64,000 bases of DNA, from positions 5,689,001 through 5,753,000 of the forward strand of contig CP007053.1 in the NCBI GenBank assembly GCA_000242935.3, in the 5' to 3' direction. Below are positions 8,240 through 17,639 of the stretch, piece by piece (the first letter of the stretch is position 1; each line of letters begins with the position of its first letter). The stretch is from Opitutaceae bacterium TAV5. Its GTDB lineage: Bacteria > Verrucomicrobiota > Verrucomicrobiia > Opitutales > Opitutaceae. The notes under the pieces were generated by a model. It had not been told where the DNA came from. It was given only the letters and a program-made list of their open reading frames with translations, and made no database searches. The position numbers and the translations under genes were made by a program.

Positions 8240-10096
8240 ATGAATGTTCCACCCGTCATCCGCGTTGCCGACTACATATTCCGCACACTCGCGGATCACA
8301 ACGTACGCGATGTCTTTGTTGTTACGGGTGGCGGAGCCATGCATCTTGATGACGCACTCGGACGCGAACCGCGCCTCCGCTACATCTGCAACCATCACGA
8401 ACAGGCTTCCGCCATGGCGGCCGAGGCTCACGCCCGCATCACCAACAAAGTCGGTGTCGCCTGCGTGACCAGCGGCCCCGGCGGCATCAACGCCATCAAC
8501 GGCGTCTTTGGCGCGTGGACGGATTCGATCCCCGTTCTCGTTCTCTCCGGCCAGATGAAACGAGAAACCCTCCTGCGCACGCACAATCTCACCGGACGCC
8601 TTCGCCAACTGGGTGACCAGGAAGCCGATGTCGTGGCGATGGTCAGCGGCATCACCAAATACGCACACGTTGTCACCGAACCCGAATCGATCCGTTATCA
8701 CCTCGAACGCGCCCTCCATCTCGCCACCCACGGACGCCCCGGTCCCTGCTGGCTCGACATACCGATCGACGTCCAGGCTGCGCTCATCAATCCTGAAGCG
8801 CTCCTTTCCTACGACCCTGCCGGGGATTCCGCTGTCGTTGCTACCGCACAGACCTGTGACTCCACTGTCCTGCGCGATCACGCACGCGATGTTGCTCGCC
8901 GCCTCCTTGAGGCTCGTCGTCCTGTCCTTCTCGGCGGCACCGGCGTCCGTCTCGCTGGCGCTGTCCCGCAATTCCGTCAACTCGCCGAACGTCTCAACAT
9001 CCCTGTTACCACGGCCTGGACTCATGACCTTATCCCGGGCGACCATCCGCTTTTTTGCGGGCGACAGGGCACCATTGGCACCCGCGCCGGTAATTTTACC
9101 GTCCAGAACGCCGACCTGTTGCTGATCGTCGGCAGTCGCCTTTGCATCCGCCAGATCAGCTACAACTGGCAAAGCTTCGCCCGCGCTGCACATACCATCC
9201 AAGTGGATATCGACGCTGCCGAACTTTCCAAGCCCACCTTCCGCGCCGCGCAGCCTATCCATGCCGACGCCCGCGCCTTCCTCGACCTCCTTCTCGAAGA
9301 ACTGTCCGCCGTGCACACACCGTTGCCCGCGCATATCGAATGGCTCGCCTGGTGCCGCGAACGCGTCCGTCGTTTCCCCAACGTCCTCCCACGCCACCGC
9401 CAGTCTTCCCCCGGCAGCATTAACCAATACCACTTCATCGAACTCCTCTTTGCCGCGGCTCGTGCTGACGCCATTTTTGCCTGCGGTGATGCCACCGCTT
9501 GCATCACTCCCTTCCAGGCCGGTGATCTCAAGGATGGCCAGCGCCTTTTCAGCAACTCCGGCAGTGCTTCCATGGGCTACGATCTTCCCTCTGCCATTGG
9601 TGCCGCCGTTGCCGCGCCCGATCGACAAACCATCTGTCTTGCTGGCGATGGCAGTATCATGATGAACCTCCAGGAACTCGCCACCATCGTCCACAACCGT
9701 CTCCCGATAAAAATCTTCGTCCTCTGCAACGGCGGCTACCAATCCATCCGCGCCACTCAGCAAAATTTCTTCAATCGCCTTGTCGGGGAAGGGCCTGACA
9801 GTGGTGTGGGTTTCCCCGATTTCGTGGCCCTTGCCCGGGCCTACAGCATCCCCGCTGCCAGGCTCGACACCGCCACGTCCGCCTCTGCGGCTGCGCACAT
9901 CACCACCGTCTTGGCCGCCGATGGACCGCAGCTCATTGCCGTGGACCTCGACCCCACTCAAACCTTCGAACCCAAACTCAGCTCCCGCCGCCTCCCTGAC
10001 GGACGCATGGTGACCTCCCCTCTTGAAGATATGGCCCCTTTTCTCGATCGTGAAGAGCTGAAGGAGAACATGCTTATCCCCGTGCTCGATGACTGA
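8240..10096 (+). CDS. thiamine diphosphate-dependent enzyme, acetolactate synthase-like
   Basis: It has the three-part fold of acetolactate synthase and pyruvate oxidase. The catalytic glutamate E54 lies in NHHEQASAMAAEAHAR, followed by TSGPGGIN. The ThDP/Mg motif appears as AGDGSIMMN followed ~25 residues later by LCNGGYQS. At 618 residues it is slightly longer than biosynthetic IlvB, and no small subunit is adjacent. Next to rfbG/rfbH it recalls YerE, which adds a two-carbon branch to CDP-4-keto-3,6-dideoxyglucose in yersiniose synthesis. That role is inference. Its 3' end overlaps the HAD gene by eight bases. Confidence 0.85.
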   Translation: MNVPPVIRVADYIFRTLADHNVRDVFVVTGGGAMHLDDALGREPRLRYICNHHEQASAMAAEAHARITNKVGVACVTSGPGGINAINGVFGAWTDSIPVLVLSGQMKRETLLRTHNLTGRLRQLGDQEADVVAMVSGITKYAHVVTEPESIRYHLERALHLATHGRPGPCWLDIPIDVQAALINPEALLSYDPAGDSAVVATAQTCDSTVLRDHARDVARRLLEARRPVLLGGTGVRLAGAVPQFRQLAERLNIPVTTAWTHDLIPGDHPLFCGRQGTIGTRAGNFTVQNADLLLIVGSRLCIRQISYNWQSFARAAHTIQVDIDAAELSKPTFRAAQPIHADARAFLDLLLEELSAVHTPLPAHIEWLAWCRERVRRFPNVLPRHRQSSPGSINQYHFIELLFAAARADAIFACGDATACITPFQAGDLKDGQRLFSNSGSASMGYDLPSAIGAAVAAPDRQTICLAGDGSIMMNLQELATIVHNRLPIKIFVLCNGGYQSIRATQQNFFNRLVGEGPDSGVGFPDFVALARAYSIPAARLDTATSASAAAHITTVLAADGPQLIAVDLDPTQTFEPKLSSRRLPDGRMVTSPLEDMAPFLDREELKENMLIPVLDD

Positions 10097-10757
10097 CGGT
10101 TTGAACCCGCCAAAAGCCATGCACATATTTTTCGATCTCGACGGTACTCTGGTTGATTCCTTTCCCGGTATCGAGCACTCTGCGCTGACCGCTATTGGAG
10201 CAATCCTGCCCGAGCGTGCTACCGCTATTCCCGATCTGCGTCGGCTCATCGGACCACCTGTACGCAAAATCTTCGCCACTGCTCTCCCGGGCCTGGATGT
10301 CGCCACACTCGACATCCTTGAACGCACCTTTCGCCAGCACTATAATACCGAAGGCTGGCGCCAAACGTTTGCCCAACCGGGCGCTGTCGCCACGCTCGCG
10401 GCCCTTCGCGCCCGCGGGCACACGTTGTACGTTCTCACCAACAAACCCTTCATCCCGGCCCGGGCCATCCTCGACGACCTGGCCCTTGCGCCCTACCTTT
10501 CCGGGATCATCACGCCGGACAGCTCCACGCCTCCTTTTCCTACCAAGACCGCCGCTGCCCTTGCTGCCCGTGATCGCCTGACTCCTCCCGCTGCTCTTGT
10601 TGTTGGCGATGCCGTCGACGATGCCGAGGCAGCCGCTGCCTGTGGTTTTCGCTTCTGTGCCGTCACCTGCGGTTATGGCCAGCCCCATCTCTCCTGCGGG
10701 TACCCGGTTCATTTCCGGATCAATGCGCTCATCGAACTCTTGAACTGTCTCGATTGA
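10089..10757 (+). CDS. HAD family hydrolase (phosphoglycolate phosphatase-like)
   Basis: A haloacid-dehalogenase-type phosphatase with motif I FFDLDGTLVDS, motif II YVLTNKP, the lysine of motif III in PTKTAAAL and motif IV VVGDAVDDAEAA. An alpha-helical cap lies between motifs I and II. The ATG overlaps the end of the ThDP gene; ATG 10119 lies even closer to motif I and is an alternative start. In this cluster it could dephosphorylate a sugar or ketoacid phosphate made by the ThDP or NeuB-like enzymes. The true substrate is unknown. Length is 222 residues, normal for the family. Confidence 0.87.
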   Translation: MTDGLNPPKAMHIFFDLDGTLVDSFPGIEHSALTAIGAILPERATAIPDLRRLIGPPVRKIFATALPGLDVATLDILERTFRQHYNTEGWRQTFAQPGAVATLAALRARGHTLYVLTNKPFIPARAILDDLALAPYLSGIITPDSSTPPFPTKTAAALAARDRLTPPAALVVGDAVDDAEAAAACGFRFCAVTCGYGQPHLSCGYPVHFRINALIELLNCLD

Positions 10758-10834
10758 GGCGATTGGCTTGTATGTCTGTTTGCGCTTCCCGCGGTTAACC
10801 CGTTCTAAAACCAGCATTAATTTCTTCTCCATTC

Positions 10835-11962
10835 ATGCGATCATCAGCCGCAGGGCCCATGCGCCCCATCATTCGGGATAACATTTTTGATGAACTCTTT
10901 GTTCTTGAAATGGCCAACAACCATTGGGGCAAACTTGAACGCGGTCTCAAAATCATTTCCGCCTTCAGTCAGGTCGTGCGTTTCAATAACGCCCACGCTT
11001 CCATCAAACTCCAGTTCCGCGACGTCGATAATTTCATTCACAAGGATTTTCGCAACCGCACCGATGTCCGTTACATCGACAAAACCCTCAAAACCCGCCT
11101 CGACCGCTCCCACTATCGGACCCTCGTCACTGCCATTCGTGACGCCGGCTGTCTTACCTCGGCTACTCCCTTTGATGAAGCGTCGGTAGACCTCTGCGAA
11201 GAGCTCAACCTCGACTTCGTCAAAATCGCCAGCTCCGATATCAACGACTGGTTTCTCATCGAGCGCATCGCCCGCCTCCGCAAGCCCGTTTCCTTTTCCA
11301 CCGGCGGCTCCTCGCTCAAGGACGTGGACGACCTGGTCAAGTTCTTCTCCAATCGCGGAATCCCTTTTGCAATCAACCACTGCGTTTCGCTTTATCCTTC
11401 CGACGATGCCGATCTGCACCTCAACCAGATCGATTTTTATCGCAACCGCTATCCACAGGCGATGATCGGCTTCTCGACCCACGAATGCACCGGTTGGGAC
11501 GCATCGATCCTCATCGCCTACGCGAAGGGAGCGCGCACCTTCGAGCGCCACATCGACATCGACGACGCCAGTGTCCCGGTTTCCCCCTACTGTTCGCTTC
11601 CGCACCAGATCGACACCTGGTTTCGTGCCTTCCGCAAAGCCAAGGAAATGTGCGGAGGCAGCGGTACGGAGAAGCGTCAGGTTTCCCGTCGCGAGGCCCA
11701 ATACCTCGATGCTCTTGTCCGCGGTGTTTACGCGAAGCGCGACCTCCCGGCCGGCCACAAACTCCACAAGGATCACATGAATGATGATTTTTACCTGGCA
11801 ATCCCCTTGCAGAAGGGGCAGCTCTCCTGCCGCGAAATCCTGAATGGCGAATCCCTTAAATCTCCGATTGCCAAGGATAGTCCTGTACGGATCGACGATA
11901 TCGACTCACCCTATGCGAGCAACCGGAGCCTGCGGGAGCTCATCTATAATCGCGGTATCTGA
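10835..11962 (+). CDS. N-acetylneuraminate synthase (NeuB) family protein with SAF domain
   Basis: The N-terminal TIM barrel resembles sialic/legionaminic acid synthases, which condense phosphoenolpyruvate with an aldose: EMANNHWG, TPFDEASVDL, VKIASSDI, FSTGGSS, and FSTHECTG. The C-terminal ~80 residues form an antifreeze-like SAF domain (VYAKRDLPAGHKL). It is the last gene of the run of nine. No NeuA (CMP transferase) or NeuC/legionaminate genes are in view, so the product is unspecified. The first eight residues before ATG 10859 are dispensable in appearance. Length is 375 residues. Confidence 0.85.
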   Translation: MRSSAAGPMRPIIRDNIFDELFVLEMANNHWGKLERGLKIISAFSQVVRFNNAHASIKLQFRDVDNFIHKDFRNRTDVRYIDKTLKTRLDRSHYRTLVTAIRDAGCLTSATPFDEASVDLCEELNLDFVKIASSDINDWFLIERIARLRKPVSFSTGGSSLKDVDDLVKFFSNRGIPFAINHCVSLYPSDDADLHLNQIDFYRNRYPQAMIGFSTHECTGWDASILIAYAKGARTFERHIDIDDASVPVSPYCSLPHQIDTWFRAFRKAKEMCGGSGTEKRQVSRREAQYLDALVRGVYAKRDLPAGHKLHKDHMNDDFYLAIPLQKGQLSCREILNGESLKSPIAKDSPVRIDDIDSPYASNRSLRELIYNRGI

Positions 11963-11999
11963 TGGTGCTGCGCCGGTCCGGCAACTGACGACATTATGC

Positions 12000-13700
12000 T
12001 CATCCTTCGGGATTCTGCGGACCGGGAGATCGGTTTGCTGAGGGTGTTTTAGATTCATCAGGGAGAGGGCTTGTGCCTGATGGCGCGGTATCGGCTTCCA
12101 TCCAGGCGAACTTGCGCAGGGCCGGCTTTCCGCTTCCGACAGTTAACAGCCAGAATGTCCGATCCTTGTAGTACCTGAAAAGCGGTACGTTGGATCCGTT
12201 TTCCATCCAGCGGGCCCAGATAACCCGTTGGGCATCGATGTTGGCCGAGTTATAAACGTATTCTGTATGACGCACCGGAGCTTCGTCGGTGTAACGGACC
12301 ACGACCAGGTGCTTGCCGGGTTCTTGGGCCAGTCGTTCTTCGAGCATGGTTTTGTTCGCTCTGAATGACTTGATCTCCTCGTTGGGTACAAAACTGTCCG
12401 CGCGCGTCCCGATATCGAAGAGCAGGACGACTGACAGTACGCCCAGGCAAAGCCGCTGCCGGCGCTGGTAAAGAGGTGTGGCCATAATCGCCGTAGCGCC
12501 AGTGAACAGTCCGATCAAGAGAGGGGCAACCAACGGTGCATAATAGTGCAGAGTGAAAGGGAAAATCAGAATGACCCCAAGGAGGGAGACGCCTCCGGAG
12601 ATGATCGCCCATTTCAACCAGAATGACCGGGTCAGAAAAACTCCTGTGGCGATGATGACGATCCCGAGTGTCCCTGGATAAAATGATCCGATACGGGTCA
12701 GCCGTTTCTGGACGTCACGATAGACGGGATTATTGAGCCGTTCTTCGCCCCGGTAAAACACGTCGAATTTCTCCATCCGGGGGTGCCGGAATTCGGGAAA
12801 CAGGCCAGTCTTCTGAAAGAGGAAATAGGGATTGGCGTCGTACTGGGCGTTGTATTCGACGTAAGGCAGTCGCCAGGCGGAACCCGTGACGGCGTGATTC
12901 ACCGCGCCCTGAAAAACAAAAGCGGACGCCAAAGGTAGTGCTCCCGCTCCCAAGCAGGCCAGCATGCGCAGCCGCGTCACTTCCGGCGGAGTGCGAATCA
13001 GTCGCCAGACGATGAGCCCGAGCGGTACGCTGCAGGCGAGAAAACCTTCGAACGGACGAGACAGAAACAAAATACCCGCTCCGGCGCTCATCCACGAGGC
13101 CGACCGGATCGACGGGAGTTTCCAAAAACGGATCAGGCCACCCCATACGAGGACCGTTCCCAAGGCTGCGACGGCTCCACCCCAAAAAGACTGGGCCCAG
13201 TAGGAGGCACCCCCAAACCACGCTCCCGCCCAGAGTCCGAACAGGCCAGCCAGACCATGCTGTTTTAACGGAAACAGCATCCATGCAATCGCCGCAGCCA
13301 GAAGTGCGACCGAGAGCCAGACGCCGTAGATAGGGTTCCCCAGCCTGATACCCAGCGCCAGAAACAATCCTTGTGCGGGCGGATATTTCGAGGCGTAGGC
13401 CGGAGTTTGCAGGATGTGGTAACTCTCGAAGTATTCCCACACCGGATGCCGGGGCATAGCCAGTTTCCCTTCTGCGTAGGTTTCACCGGCAATCAGATAA
13501 GAAAACTCATCCTGGATCGATGGAAGGGGAGGGCCCTGAATTTGCTGGCAAAACCATGCGAAGCCGAATGTCACCAACGTGACCAGCACCGCGGTCCAGA
13601 ATTGTGGGGACCGGGCAAAACCACGCGCGACGGCAGCGGCAACCCGATCAAGCGGCGATTCAACGGGGGAGGTCTCGTCCTGTTTCGGCTCGGATGGCAT
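12000..13700 (-). CDS. polytopic membrane protein, probable glycosyltransferase-like
   Basis: About ten hydrophobic segments run from near residue 30 to about 420 (for example FWTAVLVTLVTFGFAWF), followed by a soluble C-terminal tail of ~130 residues. A conserved-looking QDEFSYLIAGETYAEG follows the first membrane helix, a position where GT-C glycosyltransferases carry their acidic catalytic residue. I therefore favour a lipid-linked-sugar mannosyltransferase-like role, without proof. The ATG that gives MPSEPKQ is chosen because the longer reading frame would run into the divergently transcribed gene. It converges with the NeuB-like gene (37 bases apart). Confidence 0.75.
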   Translation of the reverse strand: MPSEPKQDETSPVESPLDRVAAAVARGFARSPQFWTAVLVTLVTFGFAWFCQQIQGPPLPSIQDEFSYLIAGETYAEGKLAMPRHPVWEYFESYHILQTPAYASKYPPAQGLFLALGIRLGNPIYGVWLSVALLAAAIAWMLFPLKQHGLAGLFGLWAGAWFGGASYWAQSFWGGAVAALGTVLVWGGLIRFWKLPSIRSASWMSAGAGILFLSRPFEGFLACSVPLGLIVWRLIRTPPEVTRLRMLACLGAGALPLASAFVFQGAVNHAVTGSAWRLPYVEYNAQYDANPYFLFQKTGLFPEFRHPRMEKFDVFYRGEERLNNPVYRDVQKRLTRIGSFYPGTLGIVIIATGVFLTRSFWLKWAIISGGVSLLGVILIFPFTLHYYAPLVAPLLIGLFTGATAIMATPLYQRRQRLCLGVLSVVLLFDIGTRADSFVPNEEIKSFRANKTMLEERLAQEPGKHLVVVRYTDEAPVRHTEYVYNSANIDAQRVIWARWMENGSNVPLFRYYKDRTFWLLTVGSGKPALRKFAWMEADTAPSGTSPLPDESKTPSANRSPGPQNPEG

Positions 13701-13782
13701 GGGAGGCAAATGGAGAAATCTCGGGAGAACGAACGCGAGCTTGATTTCGGTCTCCCCTGGATTTCCACTCCGCTCTTCCTTT
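13701..13782. promoter_or_regulatory. divergent promoter space between two membrane-protein genes
   Basis: Eighty-two bases separate the start codons of two oppositely transcribed polytopic membrane protein genes, so both promoters must lie here or overlap the coding starts. I see no convincing -35/-10 pair or operator, so this is assigned from gene geometry alone. Confidence 0.4.
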
Positions 13783-15972
13783 ATGCCTGACCTGAACACC
13801 ATATCCCCGGAAGGCTCCCGGGAAAAACATGAGCGCATCTGGCTGGTGCTGCTATTGGCCATTACGGCAGTGGCGTTTTCCCAAGGCATCGGCAGGGAAC
13901 TGGTTTTCGATGCGGCCAGCATCGTCGGTGGAGACATCCGCCTTCGGGCAGTGACAGCAGAGAACTTGGGAGGCATTTTTACGGAAAACTATTGGTATCC
14001 GACGAGAGAGACCGATCTGTATCGCCCTGTCACCACCTTGTCCCTGTTTTTCAATTATTCTGTCTTTGGCAACGAGGCATCAGCTGCCGGCTATCAGGTG
14101 ACCAATCTCCTCTTGCATCTGCTGTGTGTCTGGATGGCTTTCCGGCTGTTGAGGCGGTTGCAAATCGGGTTGGGAGTGACCGTGTTTGCTGCCAGCATGT
14201 TTGCCCTGCATCCGGCGGTTGCAGAGGTGGTTCCCAATATCGTCGGACGATCCGATTTACTGGCTGCCCTGGCGGTGTTTGGCGGATTGCATATCTACTT
14301 GTCATGGTGGGAAGGGCGAGTTCGTACTGCGATGGCGACGGTCGCCTTTTTCGTCGTGGGAGCGCTCGGGGTTCTGAGCAAGGAAAACGCGGCCGTTCTT
14401 CCCGGATTGGTGGTCTGGCACATGTTGTTGTTTGGTCCGGGGCAACGCTGGCAAGAAAAGGGCGGGGGGCCGTCGCCCGATAATCGCAAGAAGTGGAATT
14501 CCCCGGCTGTTTACGGCTTTGGGAGCGGGATTGTACTGGTCTTGATTATCGCGCTGTTACCAAAGGTGCTGTGGCATGCTTCAAGCGGGGCCAATCCGAA
14601 CGAAGTCTTGGACAACCCTTTGCTGGCGGAGTCTTTCATCGACGGGAGACTGAGCGCCTTGGGGGTTCTGGGGCGAATGATCAGCGCGATCTTTTTGCCG
14701 CTCGATTTGTCTCCGGATTATTCATTCAACCAGACTCCTCCGGTACGACTCTCTTCCCTTGGCAATACTGCGACTCTTGCCGGAATTCTGTGGGGCGCGC
14801 TTGTAGTCGGGATTGGCGCTTTTTGTTTGGTTTTGTGGCGTTGCAGGAAGCGGAAGGCAGCTTTTACCTTGGGGGCCGGTCTGATATCCTTTCTCCCGAC
14901 TGCTAATATTCTGGTGCTTGTCGGCACGATCCGGGCGGACCGGTTTATGTATATGCCCGCCCTTTGGTTTGCCGCAGGGGTGGGGCTTTTATTTTCGTTG
15001 AATCCAAAAAATCTGTCACACCGATCTTTTCTGATTCGCAAGGCAGCCCTTATTGTTGCTGTGTCACTACCGATCTTGCTTGGTGCGATAACATTCTTTC
15101 GTTGCTCCGATTGGATTAGTGACCGGCAATTCTGGTTGAGTGCTTGGCAATCCGCGCCAAACAGTTTCAAGGGCAAGTTGGGCTATGGCCTCCGTCTGGC
15201 GCTGACGGAGAAACGTGAAGATGCCGAGGAGGCCCGGCCCTTAATTTTGGAGGCTTTGAGGTTGGTCCGGGAAAGCCCGACTCCGCGACACCCGATGATC
15301 ATGTCCCAGATCGGGGGAGGATTGGTTCAGGTTGCACGGACGCTGAAAAAGGCAGGACAGTTGACTGATGCGAAGGTGCTTCGTGACGAGGCCATCGTGC
15401 TCTTGTTAGCCGGATTGAATGATGTGCGGCACCTTAATGAAGAAATTGAGTTTCAGGAAAAAGAGAATGGTGAACATTATTTTTCCCGTCGCAGAAAAGG
15501 CACGGATTTGTTGGCAACTCAGTTGGCGAATGCCTATGTGGATGGTGGTAATGTGGCGTTCGCCCATCAAGTTTTGCTCGATAACTTGGAAGTGAATCGC
15601 TTTGACCCATCCTATTTGCGGGAGTTGGCTCGGGTCGAAGCTCTCGCAGGAGAATGGGAGTTGGCTGAGAAAAGATTATACCAAGTTCTTGTCTTGCGTC
15701 CTTCCGCGACGATAACGCCGGAATTGATAATCTCAGTTGAGAATCAAACTCTGCCTCTCGCTTGGCAGGAGAATACATTGAGAACATCGAAACTCGATAT
15801 TTCAAGTGCAGTGGATGTGGGAAACCAGTCAGCCAAGCGATCAATCATTGAGGCAACAGATGTAATTTGTTCTGAGTTAGGAAGATATGGTAGGTCTGGC
15901 GAAGTTGATATTGTAAGGCGAACCGTGCGGCACAAATTGGGGGTAACTGAGTACGGGGTTAGCGTGAAATAA
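13783..15972 (+). CDS. TMTC-like membrane protein with C-terminal TPR region
   Basis: The N-terminal half has about ten membrane helices with the pattern typical of TMTC/DUF1736-type proteins: DLYRPVTTLSLFFNY, then NLLLHLLCV, FALHPAVAEV and VGRSDLLAAL. The C-terminal ~250 residues are helical and repeat-like, consistent with divergent TPRs. TMTC relatives are O-mannosyltransferases, so a GT-C role is plausible but unproven. The start giving MPDLNTISP is chosen to leave an 82-base divergent promoter space. The 3' third is richer in A and T and ends just before a group of IS relics. Length is 729 residues. Confidence 0.78.
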   Translation: MPDLNTISPEGSREKHERIWLVLLLAITAVAFSQGIGRELVFDAASIVGGDIRLRAVTAENLGGIFTENYWYPTRETDLYRPVTTLSLFFNYSVFGNEASAAGYQVTNLLLHLLCVWMAFRLLRRLQIGLGVTVFAASMFALHPAVAEVVPNIVGRSDLLAALAVFGGLHIYLSWWEGRVRTAMATVAFFVVGALGVLSKENAAVLPGLVVWHMLLFGPGQRWQEKGGGPSPDNRKKWNSPAVYGFGSGIVLVLIIALLPKVLWHASSGANPNEVLDNPLLAESFIDGRLSALGVLGRMISAIFLPLDLSPDYSFNQTPPVRLSSLGNTATLAGILWGALVVGIGAFCLVLWRCRKRKAAFTLGAGLISFLPTANILVLVGTIRADRFMYMPALWFAAGVGLLFSLNPKNLSHRSFLIRKAALIVAVSLPILLGAITFFRCSDWISDRQFWLSAWQSAPNSFKGKLGYGLRLALTEKREDAEEARPLILEALRLVRESPTPRHPMIMSQIGGGLVQVARTLKKAGQLTDAKVLRDEAIVLLLAGLNDVRHLNEEIEFQEKENGEHYFSRRRKGTDLLATQLANAYVDGGNVAFAHQVLLDNLEVNRFDPSYLRELARVEALAGEWELAEKRLYQVLVLRPSATITPELIISVENQTLPLAWQENTLRTSKLDISSAVDVGNQSAKRSIIEATDVICSELGRYGRSGEVDIVRRTVRHKLGVTEYGVSVK

Positions 15973-16009
15973 GAACGTTAATTCCTCTTTCCTCAGCGGA
16001 TTGTTCGTT

Positions 16010-16080
16010 CTTGGTAGGGCTCCGCAAATTTCTGAGCATATAGGGAACGAAGGATGGTTATACGTTTTTTGTTGGTTGGC
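16010..16080. mobile_element. relic of an IS256-like terminal region
   Basis: This AT-rich stretch is a diverged copy of the transposase-distal end of the intact IS256 element just downstream. Both share, in order, a CGCA-ATTT core, TGAGCAT-TAG, then GGAAGGTTATA-like sequence and a T-rich tail with GGTTG. It carries no coding capacity. It directly abuts the start of another relic of the opposite IS end, which suggests one old element inserted into another. Confidence 0.6.
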
Positions 16081-16215
16081 GATAATGCCCTGAGTTTTGC
16101 GTGTATTTATTGAGGTAATAGAAGCGGGAGGGGTAGTGTCCGTCAAGTTTCGCACATTTTTTTGAGCATGTAGGTAGCGGAGGAAGGTTATATGTTATTT
16201 TTATGGTTGTTTTAG

Positions 16216-16277
16216 TGATGGAAGGCGGCTGCGCGCAGGCCCGGCTTGGCGGGCCGTAGCGCAGCCGCCTTCCATCA
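16216..16277. repeat. 19-bp perfect hairpin at the 3' end of the IS256 transposase gene
   Basis: Arms at 16216-16234 and 16259-16277 are perfect inverted repeats (TGATGGAAGGCGGCTGCGC), with a second smaller GC-rich hairpin (GGCCCG/CGGGCC) in the loop. It begins four bases beyond the transposase stop. It may terminate transcription of the transposase or protect against transcription entering the element. No long T-run follows. Confidence 0.75.
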
Positions 16278-16281
16278 AGAT

Positions 16282-17535
16282 TCATGCTGCGCGTGTTTGG
16301 TTTTCCATCACGCAAGTCTGGTTCAGATGGGTCATATCCATGTAGCGTTTCTGGCCCCACTGCGAGCCTGCCACATGCCGCAGGCGTGCGGCCACAAGGA
16401 TCATCGCGGAGTTGCCGTCAGGAAACGCTCCCACCGCACGCGTTCTGCGGCGTATCTCACGCATGAGCCTTTCGAGCGGATTGTTTGTTCGCAATGAACG
16501 CCAGTGCTGACTGGGGAAGTCGTAATAATTGAGCGTTTCGTCGATCCCGGTTTCCACCAGTTGTGCGGCCGCGGGCAGTTTCATCTCGCGCAGCTTGGCG
16601 GTTACCTGCGCGGCCTTGGTGCGGGCCGATGCCCGATCCTCGCTCGCATGGATCGCCTTGAGCATGGCGGCCACATCGCGCACCTTGCCGGCAGGCACCA
16701 GTGACCAGACATTGCGGTAAAAATGCACTGCGCAGCGTTGGTGTTTGGCCTCGGGATAAAACTCGGCCAGGCTTTCCACCAATCCCAGGCACTTGTCCGA
16801 GATGAACAGCTTCACTGCCTTGAGCCCTCGCTCCTTGATGCGACGAAGGAAGTTTTGCCACGAGGCTTTGTCTTCTTTCGTGCCTTCTTCGACCGCAAGC
16901 ACTTCGCGGTAGCCTTCGGTGTTCACTCCGACTGCCACCAGGATGCTCACGTTTTTGACTTCCCCGCCCCAGCTGCGTTTCAGCCAGATGCCGTCCAGAT
17001 AAACATAGGCGTGTTTGCCTTCGATCGGGCGAGCCCGCCAGGTGTCGATTTGCACCGCGATCTTCTGGTTGAGTTCGCTCAGGGTCGACGGACTCACCCG
17101 CGAACCCCACAGCGCCTCGGTGATGTCTTCGACTCGTCGCACCGACACACCTGCCAGATACATCTCCACCAATGCCTCCTCCACGCTGCTTTCACGTCGA
17201 CGGTAGCGTTCGATTATTGCCGTCTCAAACGGCAGTTTCCTCAGCTTGGGCATCCTCAGCGTCACTTCTCCTGCCTTCGTCTGATATTGACGCTCATAAT
17301 GGCCCGCACGCGTGTCCACACGCTGCCCGGTATGCTCGTAGCGCCCTGCCTTGCACAACTGCTCGGCCTCCGCTTCAAGCAGCCCGTTGAGCGTTTGCTC
17401 CACCGTGCTCACCACCACCTTGTCCAGATGGCTCCTGATCAGCTCTTCATCCACACGGATCACTCCGCCGGACATATCTTTGCTCGCCGCTTCTCCGCCG
17501 ATACCTTCATTCGTATTTTCAGTTCTTTCGTTCAT
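16282..17535 (-). CDS. IS256-family (Mutator-type) transposase
   Basis: A DDE transposase of the IS256/Mutator family, which cuts and pastes its own element through a circular intermediate. Recognisable segments include DGIWLKRSWGG with the first catalytic Asp, FISDKCLGLVESL with the second, and RTNNPLERLMREIRRRTR near the C-terminus with the catalytic Glu. The ATG at 17535 gives MNERTENTNEG and 417 residues, normal for the family; a longer frame would run out of the element. The gene looks intact. A truncated relative lies on the other strand about 150 bases upstream. Confidence 0.93.
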   Translation of the reverse strand: MNERTENTNEGIGGEAASKDMSGGVIRVDEELIRSHLDKVVVSTVEQTLNGLLEAEAEQLCKAGRYEHTGQRVDTRAGHYERQYQTKAGEVTLRMPKLRKLPFETAIIERYRRRESSVEEALVEMYLAGVSVRRVEDITEALWGSRVSPSTLSELNQKIAVQIDTWRARPIEGKHAYVYLDGIWLKRSWGGEVKNVSILVAVGVNTEGYREVLAVEEGTKEDKASWQNFLRRIKERGLKAVKLFISDKCLGLVESLAEFYPEAKHQRCAVHFYRNVWSLVPAGKVRDVAAMLKAIHASEDRASARTKAAQVTAKLREMKLPAAAQLVETGIDETLNYYDFPSQHWRSLRTNNPLERLMREIRRRTRAVGAFPDGNSAMILVAARLRHVAGSQWGQKRYMDMTHLNQTCVMENQTRAA

Positions 17536-17639
17536 CGAGGGTGACTCCCCCGCTTCTATTATCTCTAAAAATGTGCGCAAGATTCCGGACGTTATCGCGG
17601 GAGGCCAACCCCGAAGGGAAATACCAAAGCAGAAGCCAA

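Larger units (their letters stand above)
16132..17596 (-). mobile_element. intact IS256-family insertion sequence, 1465 bp, TSD GCGGGAGG
   Basis: The element is bounded by imperfect ~30-bp inverted repeats matching at 22 of 30 positions, both ending inward in CGCACATTTTT. The flanking octamer GCGGGAGG is perfectly duplicated at 16124-16131 and 17597-17604, the size expected for IS256-family transposition. A single full-length transposase on the minus strand fills most of it. The perfect target repeat and open reading frame indicate a recent insertion, made into the leader of an older element of the same family in opposite orientation. Confidence 0.88.

Noticed and set aside
8216-10327. 703-codon minus-strand frame opposite the ThDP enzyme gene
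   Set aside because: Antisense shadow of a gene with clear ThDP motifs; its Gly/Ala/Asp-rich composition fits no family.
13579-13782. N-terminal extension of the TMTC-like protein
   Set aside because: It would overlap the divergently transcribed gene's start and contains only polar, Arg/Ser-rich residues; the internal ATG is more credible.
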